A stretch of 36,027 nt of DNA from Terrimonas ginsenosidimutans (GCF_022012415.1 NZ_JAKLTR010000032.1:1-36027), one strand, 5' to 3'; shown: positions 24,988-32,975, counted from the first letter of the stretch. Program-made: numbers and translations. The notes: generated from the letters alone by a model not told the origin.

Positions 24988-26211
24988 GTGAAAAACATTC
25001 TTTTAATTGCCGGGAACTACCATCCCGAACTTACTGGCATCGGCCGCTATAATGGAGAAATGCTTGAATGGCTCTCCAACCAGGGATATGATTGTACAAC
25101 CATCGCAACATATCCATACTATCCTCAATGGAAAATAGCTCCTGCCTATAAAAAGAAACACCGCTGGTATTCGAGCGAAAAGAATGGCAACATAAGGATC
25201 TACCGGTGCCCTCACTACATTCCCGCCAGGCCAGGAGGCATCAAACGGATGATACTCGATTTTTCTTTCTTTGTCTCAGGCTTCTTCAAAACACTTCAAC
25301 TCGTATTTGGGAAAAAGCGGGATATTATTATTGTGGTATCGCCGCCTTTGGTTCCCACATTGCTGGGTTTGACATACAAATTCTTCAGAGGCGGTAAAAT
25401 GATCTTCCACGTACAGGATCTTCAGATAGAAGCTGCCCGCGATCTGCAAATGATAAAGTCCAGAAGCCTGATCAGGATGCTGTTCGGTCTTGAACGCTTT
25501 ATCATGAAAAGAGCGTCAGTTCAAAGCAGCATCTCTACCGGAATGGTAAATAAAGTAAAGGCGAAATCAGGCAGGGATGTTATCCTGTTCCCTAACTGGT
25601 CCGACACAACACGCTTCTTTCCGCTTGAAAAGCAGGGTTTGAAAACAGATTTTGGCTTTGCAGAGACTGATACAGTTGTACTCTACTCAGGTGCTATCGG
25701 GGAAAAGCAAGGACTTGAGATCATATTGACCGCTGCCGGTTTTTTCCGGGAGAATACTTCCCTTAAATTTATTATTTGTGGTTCGGGGCCTTATAAAGAG
25801 AAACTGAAACAGCAAGCATTGAATGCTGGAATAACAAATGTTCATTTTTTGGATTTACAACCAGCGGAACAGCTGAACCGGTTCCTGAATATGGCTGATA
25901 TGCATCTGGTTATCCAAAAAGCTGACGCAAGTGACCTGGTAATGCCAAGCAAACTCACCAATATACTTGCTGTCGGTGGTCTTGCAATCGTAACAGCAAA
26001 TCCGGGAAACAGCCTGTATGACGAGATCAATGATCACCAGATGGGGATCATTGCAACGGCCGAAAGCGCAGAATCCCTCGCGGAAGCAATAAAAATCGGA
26101 ATGACTGACAGGATCAGCCAATATAAAGCCAATGCAAGACGTTATGCAGAAGATTTTTTGTCAATCGACAAAGTGATGCAACGTTTTGTGACCTCTGCCA
26201 TTGAAAAATAG
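24988..26211 (+). CDS. WcaI-like glycosyltransferase
   Basis: A 407-residue GT4 enzyme resembling WcaI, the colanic-acid glycosyltransferase. Hallmarks are the N-terminus KNILLIAGNYHPELTGIGRY, TYPYYPQWK in the acceptor domain, VSPPLVPTLLGL, FHVQDLQIEAARDLQM, and FPNWSDTTRFFPL. The donor domain has VLYSGAIGEKQGLEIIL and MPSKLTNILAVGG in place of the usual EX7E region, as is normal for this subfamily. The start is GTG at 24988, chosen because it begins the conserved first strand. A TATCTTTG -7 box just upstream suggests that this gene starts a second transcription unit. In E. coli WcaI adds glucose or fucose-linked sugars; the specific role here is not known. Confidence 0.88.
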   Translation: MKNILLIAGNYHPELTGIGRYNGEMLEWLSNQGYDCTTIATYPYYPQWKIAPAYKKKHRWYSSEKNGNIRIYRCPHYIPARPGGIKRMILDFSFFVSGFFKTLQLVFGKKRDIIIVVSPPLVPTLLGLTYKFFRGGKMIFHVQDLQIEAARDLQMIKSRSLIRMLFGLERFIMKRASVQSSISTGMVNKVKAKSGRDVILFPNWSDTTRFFPLEKQGLKTDFGFAETDTVVLYSGAIGEKQGLEIILTAAGFFRENTSLKFIICGSGPYKEKLKQQALNAGITNVHFLDLQPAEQLNRFLNMADMHLVIQKADASDLVMPSKLTNILAVGGLAIVTANPGNSLYDEINDHQMGIIATAESAESLAEAIKIGMTDRISQYKANARRYAEDFLSIDKVMQRFVTSAIEK

Positions 26212-26240
26212 CCCCCTGTGGAGGCTACCATACATTTTCT

Positions 26241-26248
26241 TATTTTTG
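26241..26248 (+). promoter_or_regulatory. -7 box (TATTTTTG) ahead of gmd
   Basis: An exact TAnnTTTG match followed by C, in the gap between the WcaI-like gene and gmd. It would give a leader of about 38 bases. An imperfect hairpin TAGCC...GGCTA at 26209-26227 lies just upstream. No clear -33 element was seen. Confidence 0.45.
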
Positions 26249-26292
26249 CGGTCGAAATCAAATTCTTTAAATAACCATTATTTAATTATTCT

Positions 26293-27405
26293 ATGGGAAA
26301 GAAAGCCATAATCACTGGCGTTACGGGGCAGGACGGAGCTTATCTGTCAGAACTGTTATTGGAAAAGGGATACGAAGTACACGGTATCAAAAGACGTTCT
26401 TCTCTTTTCAACACAGACAGGATCGATCACCTGTACCAGGATCCTCACGAAAAGAATCTCAATTTCAAACTGCATTATGGCGATCTGACGGACAGCACAA
26501 ACCTGATCCGCATCATCCAGGACGTTCAGCCTGATGAAATTTACAATCTCGGTGCAATGAGCCACGTAAAAGTGAGCTTTGACGCACCTGAATATACCGC
26601 TAACGCCGATGCGATCGGAACACTTCGCGTACTCGAAGCTGTTCGTTTGCTGGGCCTTACCGAAAAAACCAGGATCTACCAGGCATCTACTTCCGAACTA
26701 TACGGACTGGTGCAGGAAGTTCCTCAGAAAGAAACAACACCTTTCTATCCACGCAGCCCATATGGTGTGGCAAAGCTTTATGCTTACTGGATCACCGTAA
26801 ACTATCGTGAAGCATATAATATGTTCGCTTGTAACGGGATCCTTTTCAACCATGAAAGCCCATTGCGTGGAGAAACCTTCGTTACCCGTAAGATCACACG
26901 TGCCGTAGCGCAGATCTCTCTCGGAATGCAGGATAAACTTTATATGGGTAATATCGATGCGCGTCGTGATTGGGGCCATGCGAAAGATTATGTGGAAGCG
27001 CAATGGAGGATCCTTCAACAGGACGAACCGGAAGATTTTGTGATCGCAACAGGTGTTACAACCACCGTTCGCGACTTTATCAAAATGTCTTTTGCCGAAG
27101 TAGGCGCGGAACTTGAATTTAAAGGAAGCGGTGTAGATGAGAAAGGATATATCAAATCATCTAATGATCCCGTCAACCTGCCTGCAGGTAAAGAAGTAGT
27201 TGCCATCGATCCAAAATACTTCCGCCCGACAGAAGTGGAACTGCTGATCGGCGATCCTACCAAAGCAAAAACAAAGCTTGGTTGGGAACCACAATATGAC
27301 CTCGCTGCACTTGTAAAAGAAATGATGGCTGCCGATGTGGAATTGTTCAGGAAAAATAAACTGCTGAAAGATGCGGGTTACGAAATTCTGAAACAGCACG
27401 AGTAG
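26293..27405 (+). CDS. gmd: GDP-mannose 4,6-dehydratase
   Basis: A 370-residue extended short-chain dehydrogenase that converts GDP-D-mannose to GDP-4-keto-6-deoxy-D-mannose in the cytoplasm. The N-terminal NADP-binding motif is G9-V-T-G12-Q-D-G15 followed by [21 protein letters not shown] is the family's characteristic strand. The active-site region contains STSELYG, and Y157 and K161 form the catalytic YxxxK (YGVAK). Later family motifs include [16 protein letters not shown] and [11 protein letters not shown]. Length matches the family. With the downstream fcl gene it gives GDP-L-fucose. A TATTTTTG -7 box precedes it, so it may have its own promoter. Confidence 0.97.
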   Translation: MGKKAIITGVTGQDGAYLSELLLEKGYEVHGIKRRSSLFNTDRIDHLYQDPHEKNLNFKLHYGDLTDSTNLIRIIQDVQPDEIYNLGAMSHVKVSFDAPEYTANADAIGTLRVLEAVRLLGLTEKTRIYQASTSELYGLVQEVPQKETTPFYPRSPYGVAKLYAYWITVNYREAYNMFACNGILFNHESPLRGETFVTRKITRAVAQISLGMQDKLYMGNIDARRDWGHAKDYVEAQWRILQQDEPEDFVIATGVTTTVRDFIKMSFAEVGAELEFKGSGVDEKGYIKSSNDPVNLPAGKEVVAIDPKYFRPTEVELLIGDPTKAKTKLGWEPQYDLAALVKEMMAADVELFRKNKLLKDAGYEILKQHE

Positions 27406-27413
27406 GGCTAAGT

Positions 27414-27585
27414 GAAAAGTAAAAAGTCAAAAGTAAAAAATGGTGAAGGTTTGCCAGGCCGGGCAAATTTTACTTTTGACATCTGCGCGCTGAGTAGTCT
27501 CTGTAACTATTGGCACCTGACGCGATCGGAGCGGGAGACGCTTTAAGGCTCCTGATTTTTACTTTTGAATTTTTACTTTTTAATT
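27414..27585. repeat. Inverted-repeat element between gmd and fcl
   Basis: A left arm at about 27415-27439 (AAAAGTAAAAAGTCAAAAGT...) is matched, with one mismatch over 25 bases, by the reverse complement of a right arm at about 27556-27580. A third inverted copy lies inside: GTCAAAAGTAAAA (27426-27438) pairs perfectly with TTTTACTTTTGAC (27468-27480), and this stem is extended by TTTGCC (27450-27455) with GGCAAA (27462-27467). Two exclusive folds are thus possible. Such AAAGTCAAAAGT-type runs are commonly seen between genes of Bacteroidota; here the arrangement could be a MITE remnant or a processing hairpin within the operon. Confidence 0.75.
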
Positions 27586-27598
27586 TTATTTAGAGCTA

Positions 27599-28531
27599 AT
27601 GGAAAAGCAGAAAAAAATATATGTCGCAGGGCATAGGGGAATGGTGGGTAGTGCGATTGTGCGTAAACTGAAGGAGGAAGGGTTTGAGAATATCCTGGTC
27701 AGCACTTCAAGCGAGGTGGACCTGCGCAACCAGCAACAGACGGCTGATTTTTTTGCCAAAGAAAAGCCTGACTATGTATTTCTCGCGGCAGCAAAGGTTG
27801 GCGGCATCGTGGCCAACAATACCTATCGTGCGGAGTTCCTTTATGATAACCTGATGATCCAGTCCAACGTGATCCACCAGGCCTATGTGAATGGGGCGAC
27901 CAAGCTAATGTTCCTTGGGTCTTCCTGTATCTATCCAAAACTGGCTCCTCAACCTTTGAAGGAGGATTACCTGCTGACAGGGCCGCTGGAAGAAACGAAT
28001 GAACCTTATGCGATCGCAAAGATCACAGGTATCAAAATGTGTGATGCATACCGCGCGCAGTATGGCTGTAATTTTATTTCGGTGATGCCGACGAATCTTT
28101 ACGGTCCCAATGATAACTATGACCTGCAGAAATCACACGTACTACCCGCTTTGCTCAGGAAGTTCCATGAAGCAAAGCTGAACGGAGAGCCAAACGTGAC
28201 TGTATGGGGAAGCGGAACCCCACTGCGCGAATTTCTCCATGCGGATGATCTTGCAGAAGCCTGCTTTTACCTGATGCAGAATTATAATGAGCCAGGCCTG
28301 GTGAACATTGGCGTGGGCGAGGATATCAGTATAAAAGACCTCGCAAATCTTGTAAAGAAGATCACGGGTTACCCGGGAGAAATTGTGTGGGATACATCAA
28401 AACCTGATGGAACGCCACGCAAACTGATGGATGTGACAAAACTCCATAGTTTTGGCTGGAAAGCGAAGATCGGTCTGGAAGAAGGGATCTCCAGGGTGTA
28501 TGAAGACAAGTTTGCTGAAAAAGTAAACTAA
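27599..28531 (+). CDS. fcl: GDP-L-fucose synthase
   Basis: A 310-residue extended short-chain dehydrogenase, a 3,5-epimerase/4-reductase making GDP-L-fucose from the Gmd product. The NADP-binding motif is G11-H-R-G14-M-V-G17; the active-site Ser is in LGSSCIYPK, and the catalytic YxxxK is Y137/K141 in [27 protein letters not shown]-type ([11 protein letters not shown]) and [10 protein letters not shown] motifs are conserved family markers. Length is normal. It follows gmd by 193 bases containing the inverted-repeat element, and is followed by a terminator-like hairpin at 28550-28579. GDP-L-fucose presumably serves one of the seven glycosyltransferases. Confidence 0.97.
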   Translation: MEKQKKIYVAGHRGMVGSAIVRKLKEEGFENILVSTSSEVDLRNQQQTADFFAKEKPDYVFLAAAKVGGIVANNTYRAEFLYDNLMIQSNVIHQAYVNGATKLMFLGSSCIYPKLAPQPLKEDYLLTGPLEETNEPYAIAKITGIKMCDAYRAQYGCNFISVMPTNLYGPNDNYDLQKSHVLPALLRKFHEAKLNGEPNVTVWGSGTPLREFLHADDLAEACFYLMQNYNEPGLVNIGVGEDISIKDLANLVKKITGYPGEIVWDTSKPDGTPRKLMDVTKLHSFGWKAKIGLEEGISRVYEDKFAEKVN

Positions 28532-28549
28532 ATAATATTGAGAGAATAA

Positions 28550-28590
28550 ATGCCGGAGGCTTTTAAAGGCTTCCGGCATTATAATTTTAT
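28550..28590 (+). terminator. Hairpin terminator after fcl
   Basis: ATGCCGGA at 28550-28557 pairs with TCCGGCAT at 28572-28579, and the inner GGC/AAAGGC region can extend the stem imperfectly. The 3' side is T-rich but interrupted (TATAATTTTAT). It lies just before the GTG start at 28594, so termination may be partial. Confidence 0.65.
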
Positions 28591-28593
28591 CAG

Positions 28594-28977
28594 GTGAAAA
28601 AGGTCTTTTGGAAAGTTATCGTGCTTGCATCGTTAGTGATGCTGTTGATCCCGGATTTCCACCCGGAACGGTTTTACACCAGCGAATATCACGAATGGCT
28701 GGATATACTTCACCATAGCGGTTATTTTTTTGTATTTACAACTGCCATTCTTTGGGTGTTTCCTGGCTGCCGGCGTTTCTTTCCCTTCTATTTTCTTATT
28801 ATAGGTGTTTCGGTTATGTTGGAGGTAGCCCAGTTGTGGATCCCCAGGCGCAGCTTTGGATTGATGGACATGGGTAGCAATATTCTCGGAATTACGCTGG
28901 CCTATCTCTGTTGGTGGACTATCAGCAGGCTCCGGGCCCGTTCCCGGAAAAAAGCTGATCAGTCTGATCAGGTTTGA
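28594..28977 (+). CDS. VanZ-like membrane protein
   Basis: A 127-residue inner-membrane protein with four hydrophobic segments. VanZ-family marks are a DxxHH pattern near the end of the first loop (D37, H40, H41 in WLDILHHSGYF), E-x-x-Q in LEVAQLWIPRRSFG, and D-x-x-x-N-x-x-G in MDMGSNILGI. The start is GTG at 28594. VanZ-like proteins are common in Bacteroidota and near cell-envelope polysaccharide genes, but their biochemical function is not settled; teicoplanin resistance in enterococcal VanZ is the name-giving role. It ends 77 bases before the wcaJ-like gene. Confidence 0.88.
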   Translation: MKKVFWKVIVLASLVMLLIPDFHPERFYTSEYHEWLDILHHSGYFFVFTTAILWVFPGCRRFFPFYFLIIGVSVMLEVAQLWIPRRSFGLMDMGSNILGITLAYLCWWTISRLRARSRKKADQSDQV

Positions 28978-29018
28978 TCCTCTGATCGCAATCCCACTCA
29001 AGTTTTTGCGTTGTACTG

Positions 29019-29026
29019 TATATTTG
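29019..29026 (+). promoter_or_regulatory. -7 box (TATATTTG) ahead of the wcaJ-like gene
   Basis: An exact TAnnTTTG match followed by C, which would give a leader of about 20 bases before the start at 29055. No clear -33 element at the standard distance. Confidence 0.45.
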
Positions 29027-29054
29027 CAACCTGAACCAACCCTGACCATTTCCT

Positions 29055-30455
29055 ATGCGGAACCGATACCTGTATTTCCTGCGGATCGTCCTGATATTAT
29101 GTGACCTGCTGATGGTCAACGGTTGCTATTGGGCTACCTACTTTCTGATCAATAGCATTTGGGATAAACTGGAACTCGAAACCTACCTTAACTTTGTTTC
29201 CCCTTATAACCTGATCTGGCTTGTCACCGTTATTATCTTCCGTTTATATAATGATGAAACTGTGAGGAAGGTGGAGCAGCTGATGAGGGCCACCTGGAAA
29301 TCTGTTGTGGCGCTTATGGTGCTGTTCGCGCTTTACCTGTTTGTTACCAAGAACTACGCTCTTTCCCGCCAATTCCTCATCTTCCTTTTCTCCTTTCTTT
29401 CTGTAGCCTTTTTTGTAAGCAGGTTTCTTATCACCATACTCGAAAGTTCCAAAAGAAGACAGCGTTCAAGATATCGGGTAAAAGTGGCGGTACTGGGTTT
29501 CAATGATACCGGAATAAAGCTTGCAGAATATTTCGGTTTTCATGCCAGCGAATTCAGGTTCGAAGGCATTCTTGATGAGGGAGATAAAACCACTTTTGTT
29601 AATAAGAATATCGCTCAGCTGCATGATGTGATCCGCCGCGGGATCCGCCAGGCTTCCCTGCGAAGTATAGACGAAGTATATGCCTCAGTTCCTCCTGCAT
29701 ACCTTGTTACGGCACATACGCTGGTGGAAGAAGCCGAAAAACAGTGCGTAAAGCTGAAGATCGTTCCGGATCTGAACAGTGTTATCGCTGCGCATTTCCA
29801 GATCAGCTATATGAATGATTTTCCTGTTCTTTCATTGCGTCCGGAGCCATTGGAGAATTTGCATAACCGGTTCAAGAAAAGAATATTCGATGTAGTGTTC
29901 AGCCTGATGGTCATTGTTTTCTTACTAAGCTGGCTTTACCCGATCATCGCATTGCTGATCAAGATCCAAAGCCCCGGGCCTGTATTGTTCAAACAGAAAA
30001 GAAGTGGTCGTAACAACAAGCCCTTCATGTGCTATAAGTTCAGAAGCATGCGGGTGAATAAGGAAAGCGAGAAGACCCAGGCTACAAAGAATGATAGCAG
30101 GATCACGCGTATTGGTAGTTTTCTTCGTAAAAGCAGTCTCGATGAATTGCCGCAATTCTTCAATGTGTTGAAAGGAGAGATGAGTGTGGTTGGCCCGCGT
30201 CCACACATGCTTTCGCACACAGAGCAATACAGATCGATCATCGATCAGTTCATGGTGCGTCACTTTATGAAACCAGGAATTACCGGATGGGCACAGGTAT
30301 CTGGTTTTAGGGGCGAAACCAAGGAAGTAGGACAGATGGAAAAGCGTATTGAAAAAGACATCTGGTATCTCGAGCATTGGAGTCTCATGCTTGATCTGCG
30401 GATTATTTACCTCACAGTGTACCAGGTTATACGCGGTGATGAAAAAGCGTACTGA
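29055..30455 (+). CDS. WcaJ-like undecaprenyl-phosphate sugar phosphotransferase
   Basis: A 466-residue polyprenyl glycosylphosphotransferase that starts repeat-unit synthesis by moving a sugar-1-phosphate (glucose-1-P in WcaJ) onto undecaprenyl phosphate at the inner membrane. Four N-terminal helices (about 10-30, 48-66, 80-100, 108-128) precede a CoA-binding-like Rossmann region (VKVAVLGFNDTGIKLAEYFG, about 145-165). A hydrophobic re-entrant helix (VVFSLMVIVFLLSWLYPIIA) introduces the catalytic domain with the motifs KQKRSGRNNKPFMCYKFRSM, SLDELPQFFNVLKGEMSVVG and PRPHM, and the closing KPGITGWAQVSGFRGET. It completes the locus at its right end, with its own -7 box. The gene is full-length. 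Substrate sugar is inferred from family only. Confidence 0.95.
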   Translation: MRNRYLYFLRIVLILCDLLMVNGCYWATYFLINSIWDKLELETYLNFVSPYNLIWLVTVIIFRLYNDETVRKVEQLMRATWKSVVALMVLFALYLFVTKNYALSRQFLIFLFSFLSVAFFVSRFLITILESSKRRQRSRYRVKVAVLGFNDTGIKLAEYFGFHASEFRFEGILDEGDKTTFVNKNIAQLHDVIRRGIRQASLRSIDEVYASVPPAYLVTAHTLVEEAEKQCVKLKIVPDLNSVIAAHFQISYMNDFPVLSLRPEPLENLHNRFKKRIFDVVFSLMVIVFLLSWLYPIIALLIKIQSPGPVLFKQKRSGRNNKPFMCYKFRSMRVNKESEKTQATKNDSRITRIGSFLRKSSLDELPQFFNVLKGEMSVVGPRPHMLSHTEQYRSIIDQFMVRHFMKPGITGWAQVSGFRGETKEVGQMEKRIEKDIWYLEHWSLMLDLRIIYLTVYQVIRGDEKAY

Positions 30456-30473
30456 TCATTCCCCCGGCTCATA

Positions 30474-30507
30474 AGTTATAGAAATATGGATGTCTGTTTC
30501 TATAACT
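30474..30507. repeat. Perfect 11-bp inverted repeat after wcaJ
   Basis: AGTTATAGAAA (30474-30484) and TTTCTATAACT (30497-30507) are perfectly complementary around a 12-base loop, 18 bases after the wcaJ stop codon. There is no T run, so it may protect the mRNA 3' end or be a protein-binding site. Confidence 0.6.
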
Positions 30508-30532
30508 ATTCTCTAATCTTATTTTAATCCAG

Positions 30533-30578
30533 GAGGTTTAAGATCTATGCTAATGCTTAAGGTCTTAAACCTCTTTTT
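30533..30578 (+). terminator. Factor-independent terminator of the polysaccharide locus
   Basis: GAGGTTTAAGATC (30533-30545) pairs with GGTCTTAAACCTC (30561-30573) with one G-U pair, followed by TTTTTGTTT. This 13-bp stem is the strongest end signal after the locus. Confidence 0.88.
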
Positions 30579-30763
30579 GTTTGGTCGTGTTTCTACGCTC
30601 TATGCATGCGATTTTACGAGCTATATTACGATAAGGAAATTTTTGATATGACCTATTAAGGGGATACTGGCAGGATAGTTGTGTAAAGTTTAAGCATATC
30701 AATGTCAAAGAAATATTCTCTATGAGATTTCTAGTCGATAGATTTTTTTAAGAGGAAACCATT

Positions 30764-30894
30764 ATGAGTATAAACGCGCGATGAAAAAAAGTAGAATTGC
30801 GACCAACAAATACGCGATTCTTACTCATGTTTATATGATTTTCATAGTGCAATGCTTTACAGTTTATGGTTTTTTGTTTTTCTTTGTGACATGA
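30764..30894 (+). CDS. Possible coupled tiny ORFs: 6-residue leader and 37-residue membrane peptide
   Basis: A six-codon reading frame (MSINAR, 30764-30784) is preceded by AAGAGGAAACC, one of the few Shine-Dalgarno-like sites in the window. Its TGA overlaps the ATG of a second frame, 30781-30894, encoding 37 residues with a basic start (MKKSRIATNKY) and a hydrophobic segment of about 22 residues with FIVQCFTVYGFLFFF. The second product would be a single-helix membrane peptide. The region is AT-rich, so a chance occurrence is quite possible. Confidence 0.25.
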
Positions 30895-31025
30895 GCTATC
30901 AATCATGATCCTGTTATAATGATTGAATTGCAAAAGCTCAGATTCAGGCATTAGTCTGAATTAATTTCCGATGTGCTTGCCGTATAAAAAGCGAATCGAA
31001 ATCTGTAACGTCTGAAAGAAAACTG

Positions 31026-31256
31026 ATGATTATCTATTTCTTGCTAGGCACTATTGTAGGCGGTTCATTGGTTATTATAAGTGTTTGGGACAAACTGGTC
31101 CTGTATCGCAAAGAAGTAACCAATTCCCGTGAAAGCATTAATCGCCTTGAAAAACTAAACCATCGCCTTCGTTTTGAGGAGTTCCTCAAAGCCGATAAGG
31201 CAAGAGAAGGAGAAGAAGACCATTACCTTGAAGAGCTGGGTGAAACAGCTGCGTGA
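31026..31256 (+). CDS. Small membrane-anchored protein with charged helical tail
   Basis: A 76-residue protein: one N-terminal transmembrane helix (about 2-20, IIYFLLGTIVGGSLVIISV) followed by a highly charged, probably coiled-coil tail (SRESINRLEKLNHRLRFEEF, then Lys/Asp/Glu-rich to the end). The tail would face the cytoplasm. I do not recognise a family. Coding status is supported by the amphipathic composition and by a matching terminator downstream at 31402-31434. It stands alone between the polysaccharide locus and the reductase gene. Confidence 0.55.
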   Translation: MIIYFLLGTIVGGSLVIISVWDKLVLYRKEVTNSRESINRLEKLNHRLRFEEFLKADKAREGEEDHYLEELGETAA

Positions 31257-31639
31257 TCAATGATCAACAGCATCTCAAACCCGACCTTAAAGTTTTGTCT
31301 ATCCTATCTTAAATGAAACACCAAGGTATTTTGGCGGAAAGCTTTTATACCCCGGACTTTTTAACCAATCCGGTAATGGTGAATTAAATCCTCTATCTTA
31401 TGATTCCCTGCTCAGCTGAGGGAATCTTTTTTTTGCCCCTGCTTCTCCCGCAATTCTTCATTTACGACTCTTCAAAGAAGTTTACTGTATTTCAAGGGGA
31501 ATACGATTTCATAAGTGTCATAGAATTTAAAAAAGGATAAGGTTTAAAAGTTCTGAAGGACGTCCGCAGAGCTTCGGCCCCTCTCAAACCTTTCTCTAAC
31601 CTCCCCAAATCTCATTAAATTCGTTTCCAAAAACCAACC
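31257..31639. other. Intergenic stretch with terminator
   Basis: Apart from the terminator at 31402-31434 and a weak -7-like TAAATTCG at 31616-31623 ahead of the next gene, I see nothing in these 383 bases. Confidence 0.55.
31402..31434 (+). terminator. Strong factor-independent terminator
   Basis: GATTCCCT (31402-31409) pairs perfectly with AGGGAATC (31419-31426), followed by a run of eight T at 31427-31434. The loop contains the small palindrome CTCAGCTGAG. Confidence 0.9.
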
Positions 31640-32326
31640 ATGTCAACACCTGTTCCTGAACAGCACATCGTCCAGATACTTTCAGCGGAGTATGTCGCCC
31701 ATAACGTACGTCGCTTTAAGCTTAGCAAACCAGCAGGATATAGTTTTGAACCCGGCCAGGCAACAGAGATCAGCATTAATAAAGATGGATGGTTAAATGA
31801 AAGGCGTCCTTTTACGTTTACAAGTCTCGACGAATGGGATCATCTTGAATTCACGATCAAGATCTATACTGATCACGATGGCGTAACAAATCAGCTTGGC
31901 GAGATCATGCCGGGTGAGGAACTGATCCTTCATGATATTTTCGGCACGATCACTTACAAAGGAGAAGGAGTGTTCATTGCGGGAGGAGCGGGACTTACCC
32001 CATTCATAGCGATCCTTCGTCGTTTGCAAAAAGATGGGAAGCTTGGTCATAACCTGCTGCTTTTTTCAAACCGTACTTCGCAGGATATCATTCTGAAGAA
32101 TGAATTACAGGTTATGCTGGGAAGGAATTTTATCAATACGCTTACGCAGGAAACCGATCCATTGTATGACCACGGAAAAATAGATGCGGAATATATCAAA
32201 ACCAAAGTGCGGGACCTTGATCAGTATTTCTATATCTGCGGGCCGGACCCGATGGTTGAGTCATTGAGAGCGATCTTAACCTCCCTGGGTGTAAAGAAAG
32301 AGAAGATCGTGTTCGAAGAATTTTAG
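31640..32326 (+). CDS. FAD-dependent ferredoxin/flavodoxin reductase-like oxidoreductase
   Basis: A 228-residue single-domain-pair flavoprotein of the ferredoxin-NADP+ reductase superfamily. The FAD-binding barrel carries R55-R-P-F-T-F-T-S62, the RxY/F-S/T motif, after GYSFEPGQATEI. The NAD(P)-binding half has AGGAGLTPFIAIL (residues 114-126) and the YICGPDPM motif with C200. There is no C-terminal [2Fe-2S] domain, so an external electron carrier or direct substrate is needed. The length fits the short FNR-like flavodoxin reductases seen in Bacteroidota. It is preceded by a weak TAAATTCG box and followed 25 bases later by the MITE-like element; it has no functional partner among its neighbours. 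Confidence 0.9.
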   Translation: MSTPVPEQHIVQILSAEYVAHNVRRFKLSKPAGYSFEPGQATEISINKDGWLNERRPFTFTSLDEWDHLEFTIKIYTDHDGVTNQLGEIMPGEELILHDIFGTITYKGEGVFIAGGAGLTPFIAILRRLQKDGKLGHNLLLFSNRTSQDIILKNELQVMLGRNFINTLTQETDPLYDHGKIDAEYIKTKVRDLDQYFYICGPDPMVESLRAILTSLGVKKEKIVFEEF

Positions 32327-32351
32327 GACGATGAACCTCCCGCAGGGATAC

Positions 32352-32616
32352 CTACCGTGTACCCACATTTTTCCTTTTATATGACCGAATAATTCCTTGA
32401 TAGCTTGATGGCGTAGGGAACGCGACGGACGCGGCGATACGCGACGTACGCGGCGAATACAAAGTCTGCTATGGCTGTTTTCGCGGCGGACGCGGCGATA
32501 CGCGACGTACGCGGCGAATACAAAGTCTGCTATGGCTGTTTTCGCTGCGTCCGCTGCGTATCGCCGCGTCCGCCGCGTTCCCCTACGCCATTCAAATACT
32601 TATGGGTACACGGTAG
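32352..32616. mobile_element. MITE-like element with 14-bp terminal inverted repeats
   Basis: Perfect 14-bp ends CTACCGTGTACCCA (32352-32365) and TGGGTACACGGTAG (32603-32616) bound a 265-bp element without coding capacity. It is flanked by near-identical direct repeats: CGCAGGGATAC at 32341-32351 and CGCAGGATAC at 32617-32626, differing by one G, as a target duplication would. Inside is a second inverted pair of about 40 bases (32405-32442 and 32556-32595, GC-rich, with a few mismatches), and two 61-bp tandem direct copies (32428-32488 and 32489-32549) that differ at one base. No transposase is present, so it would be non-autonomous. It could alternatively be an old dispersed intergenic repeat. 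Confidence 0.75.
32428..32549. repeat. Two near-identical 61-bp tandem direct repeats
   Basis: Copies at 32428-32488 and 32489-32549 begin GACGCGGCGATACGCGACG and differ at a single base near their 3' ends. They lie wholly inside the MITE-like element, and their near identity points to a recent duplication or to gene-conversion-like maintenance. Confidence 0.92.
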
Positions 32617-32975
32617 CGCAGGATACGGGAACCGCAGTTCGCTTATCTCTCTTCCTGCCTTGCCGGTAAAACAAACCGTAAGCCAGGAAGGAAATGGCAT
32701 TTTTGATGAAGAATAACGATGAAAGAAAAAGTTCCTGGTGGTGCTAACTCTCTCCATTCACATTGTTATTCCTTCAATTGACTTGCTATAACAGTTCGAT
32801 TAGGCGAAAAAAGTCAAAAAAGTAATAGTTTTCACTTAATTTATCGTTAAATGCATTAAGTTCACTTGTCAAAACTTGCTGCAACTTTTCGCAAACTCTC
32901 GCGGGCGCTGGATATTCTCCGGCATTGCAAAAGCAGAGCGATGTTTTGTTTTTTAATCCACGCGAACTTTGCATA

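Larger units (their letters stand above)
30456..31025. other. Intergenic region after the polysaccharide locus
   Basis: These 570 bases contain two hairpins at 30474-30507 and 30533-30578 and possible tiny coding sequences at 30764-30894. A 67-codon open frame on the opposite strand (30748-30951) lacks protein-like features and is left out. The remainder is AT-rich without recognisable sites. Confidence 0.5.
32327..32975. other. Intergenic region holding the MITE-like element
   Basis: Most of the left half is the inverted-repeat element described separately (32341-32626). The remaining 349 bases up to the kinase start show no gene; a GAACTTTG sequence at 32964-32971 is a possible -7 box for the kinase. 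An 81-codon open frame at 32471-32716 is an artefact of the repeat. Confidence 0.6.

Noticed and set aside
30748-30951. 67-codon open frame on the - strand
   Set aside because: Random-looking composition, no upstream promoter or ribosome binding site; overlaps a better small candidate on the + strand.
32611-32618. Sequence CGGTAGCG resembling the ops/JUMPstart element of polysaccharide operons
   Set aside because: It is part of the terminal inverted repeat of the MITE-like element, is repeated in its left end in inverse, and lies downstream of the locus.
32471-32716. 81-codon open frame in the MITE-like element
   Set aside because: It crosses the tandem copies and an inverted arm and encodes an Arg/Cys/Pro-rich sequence typical of translated GC-rich repeats.
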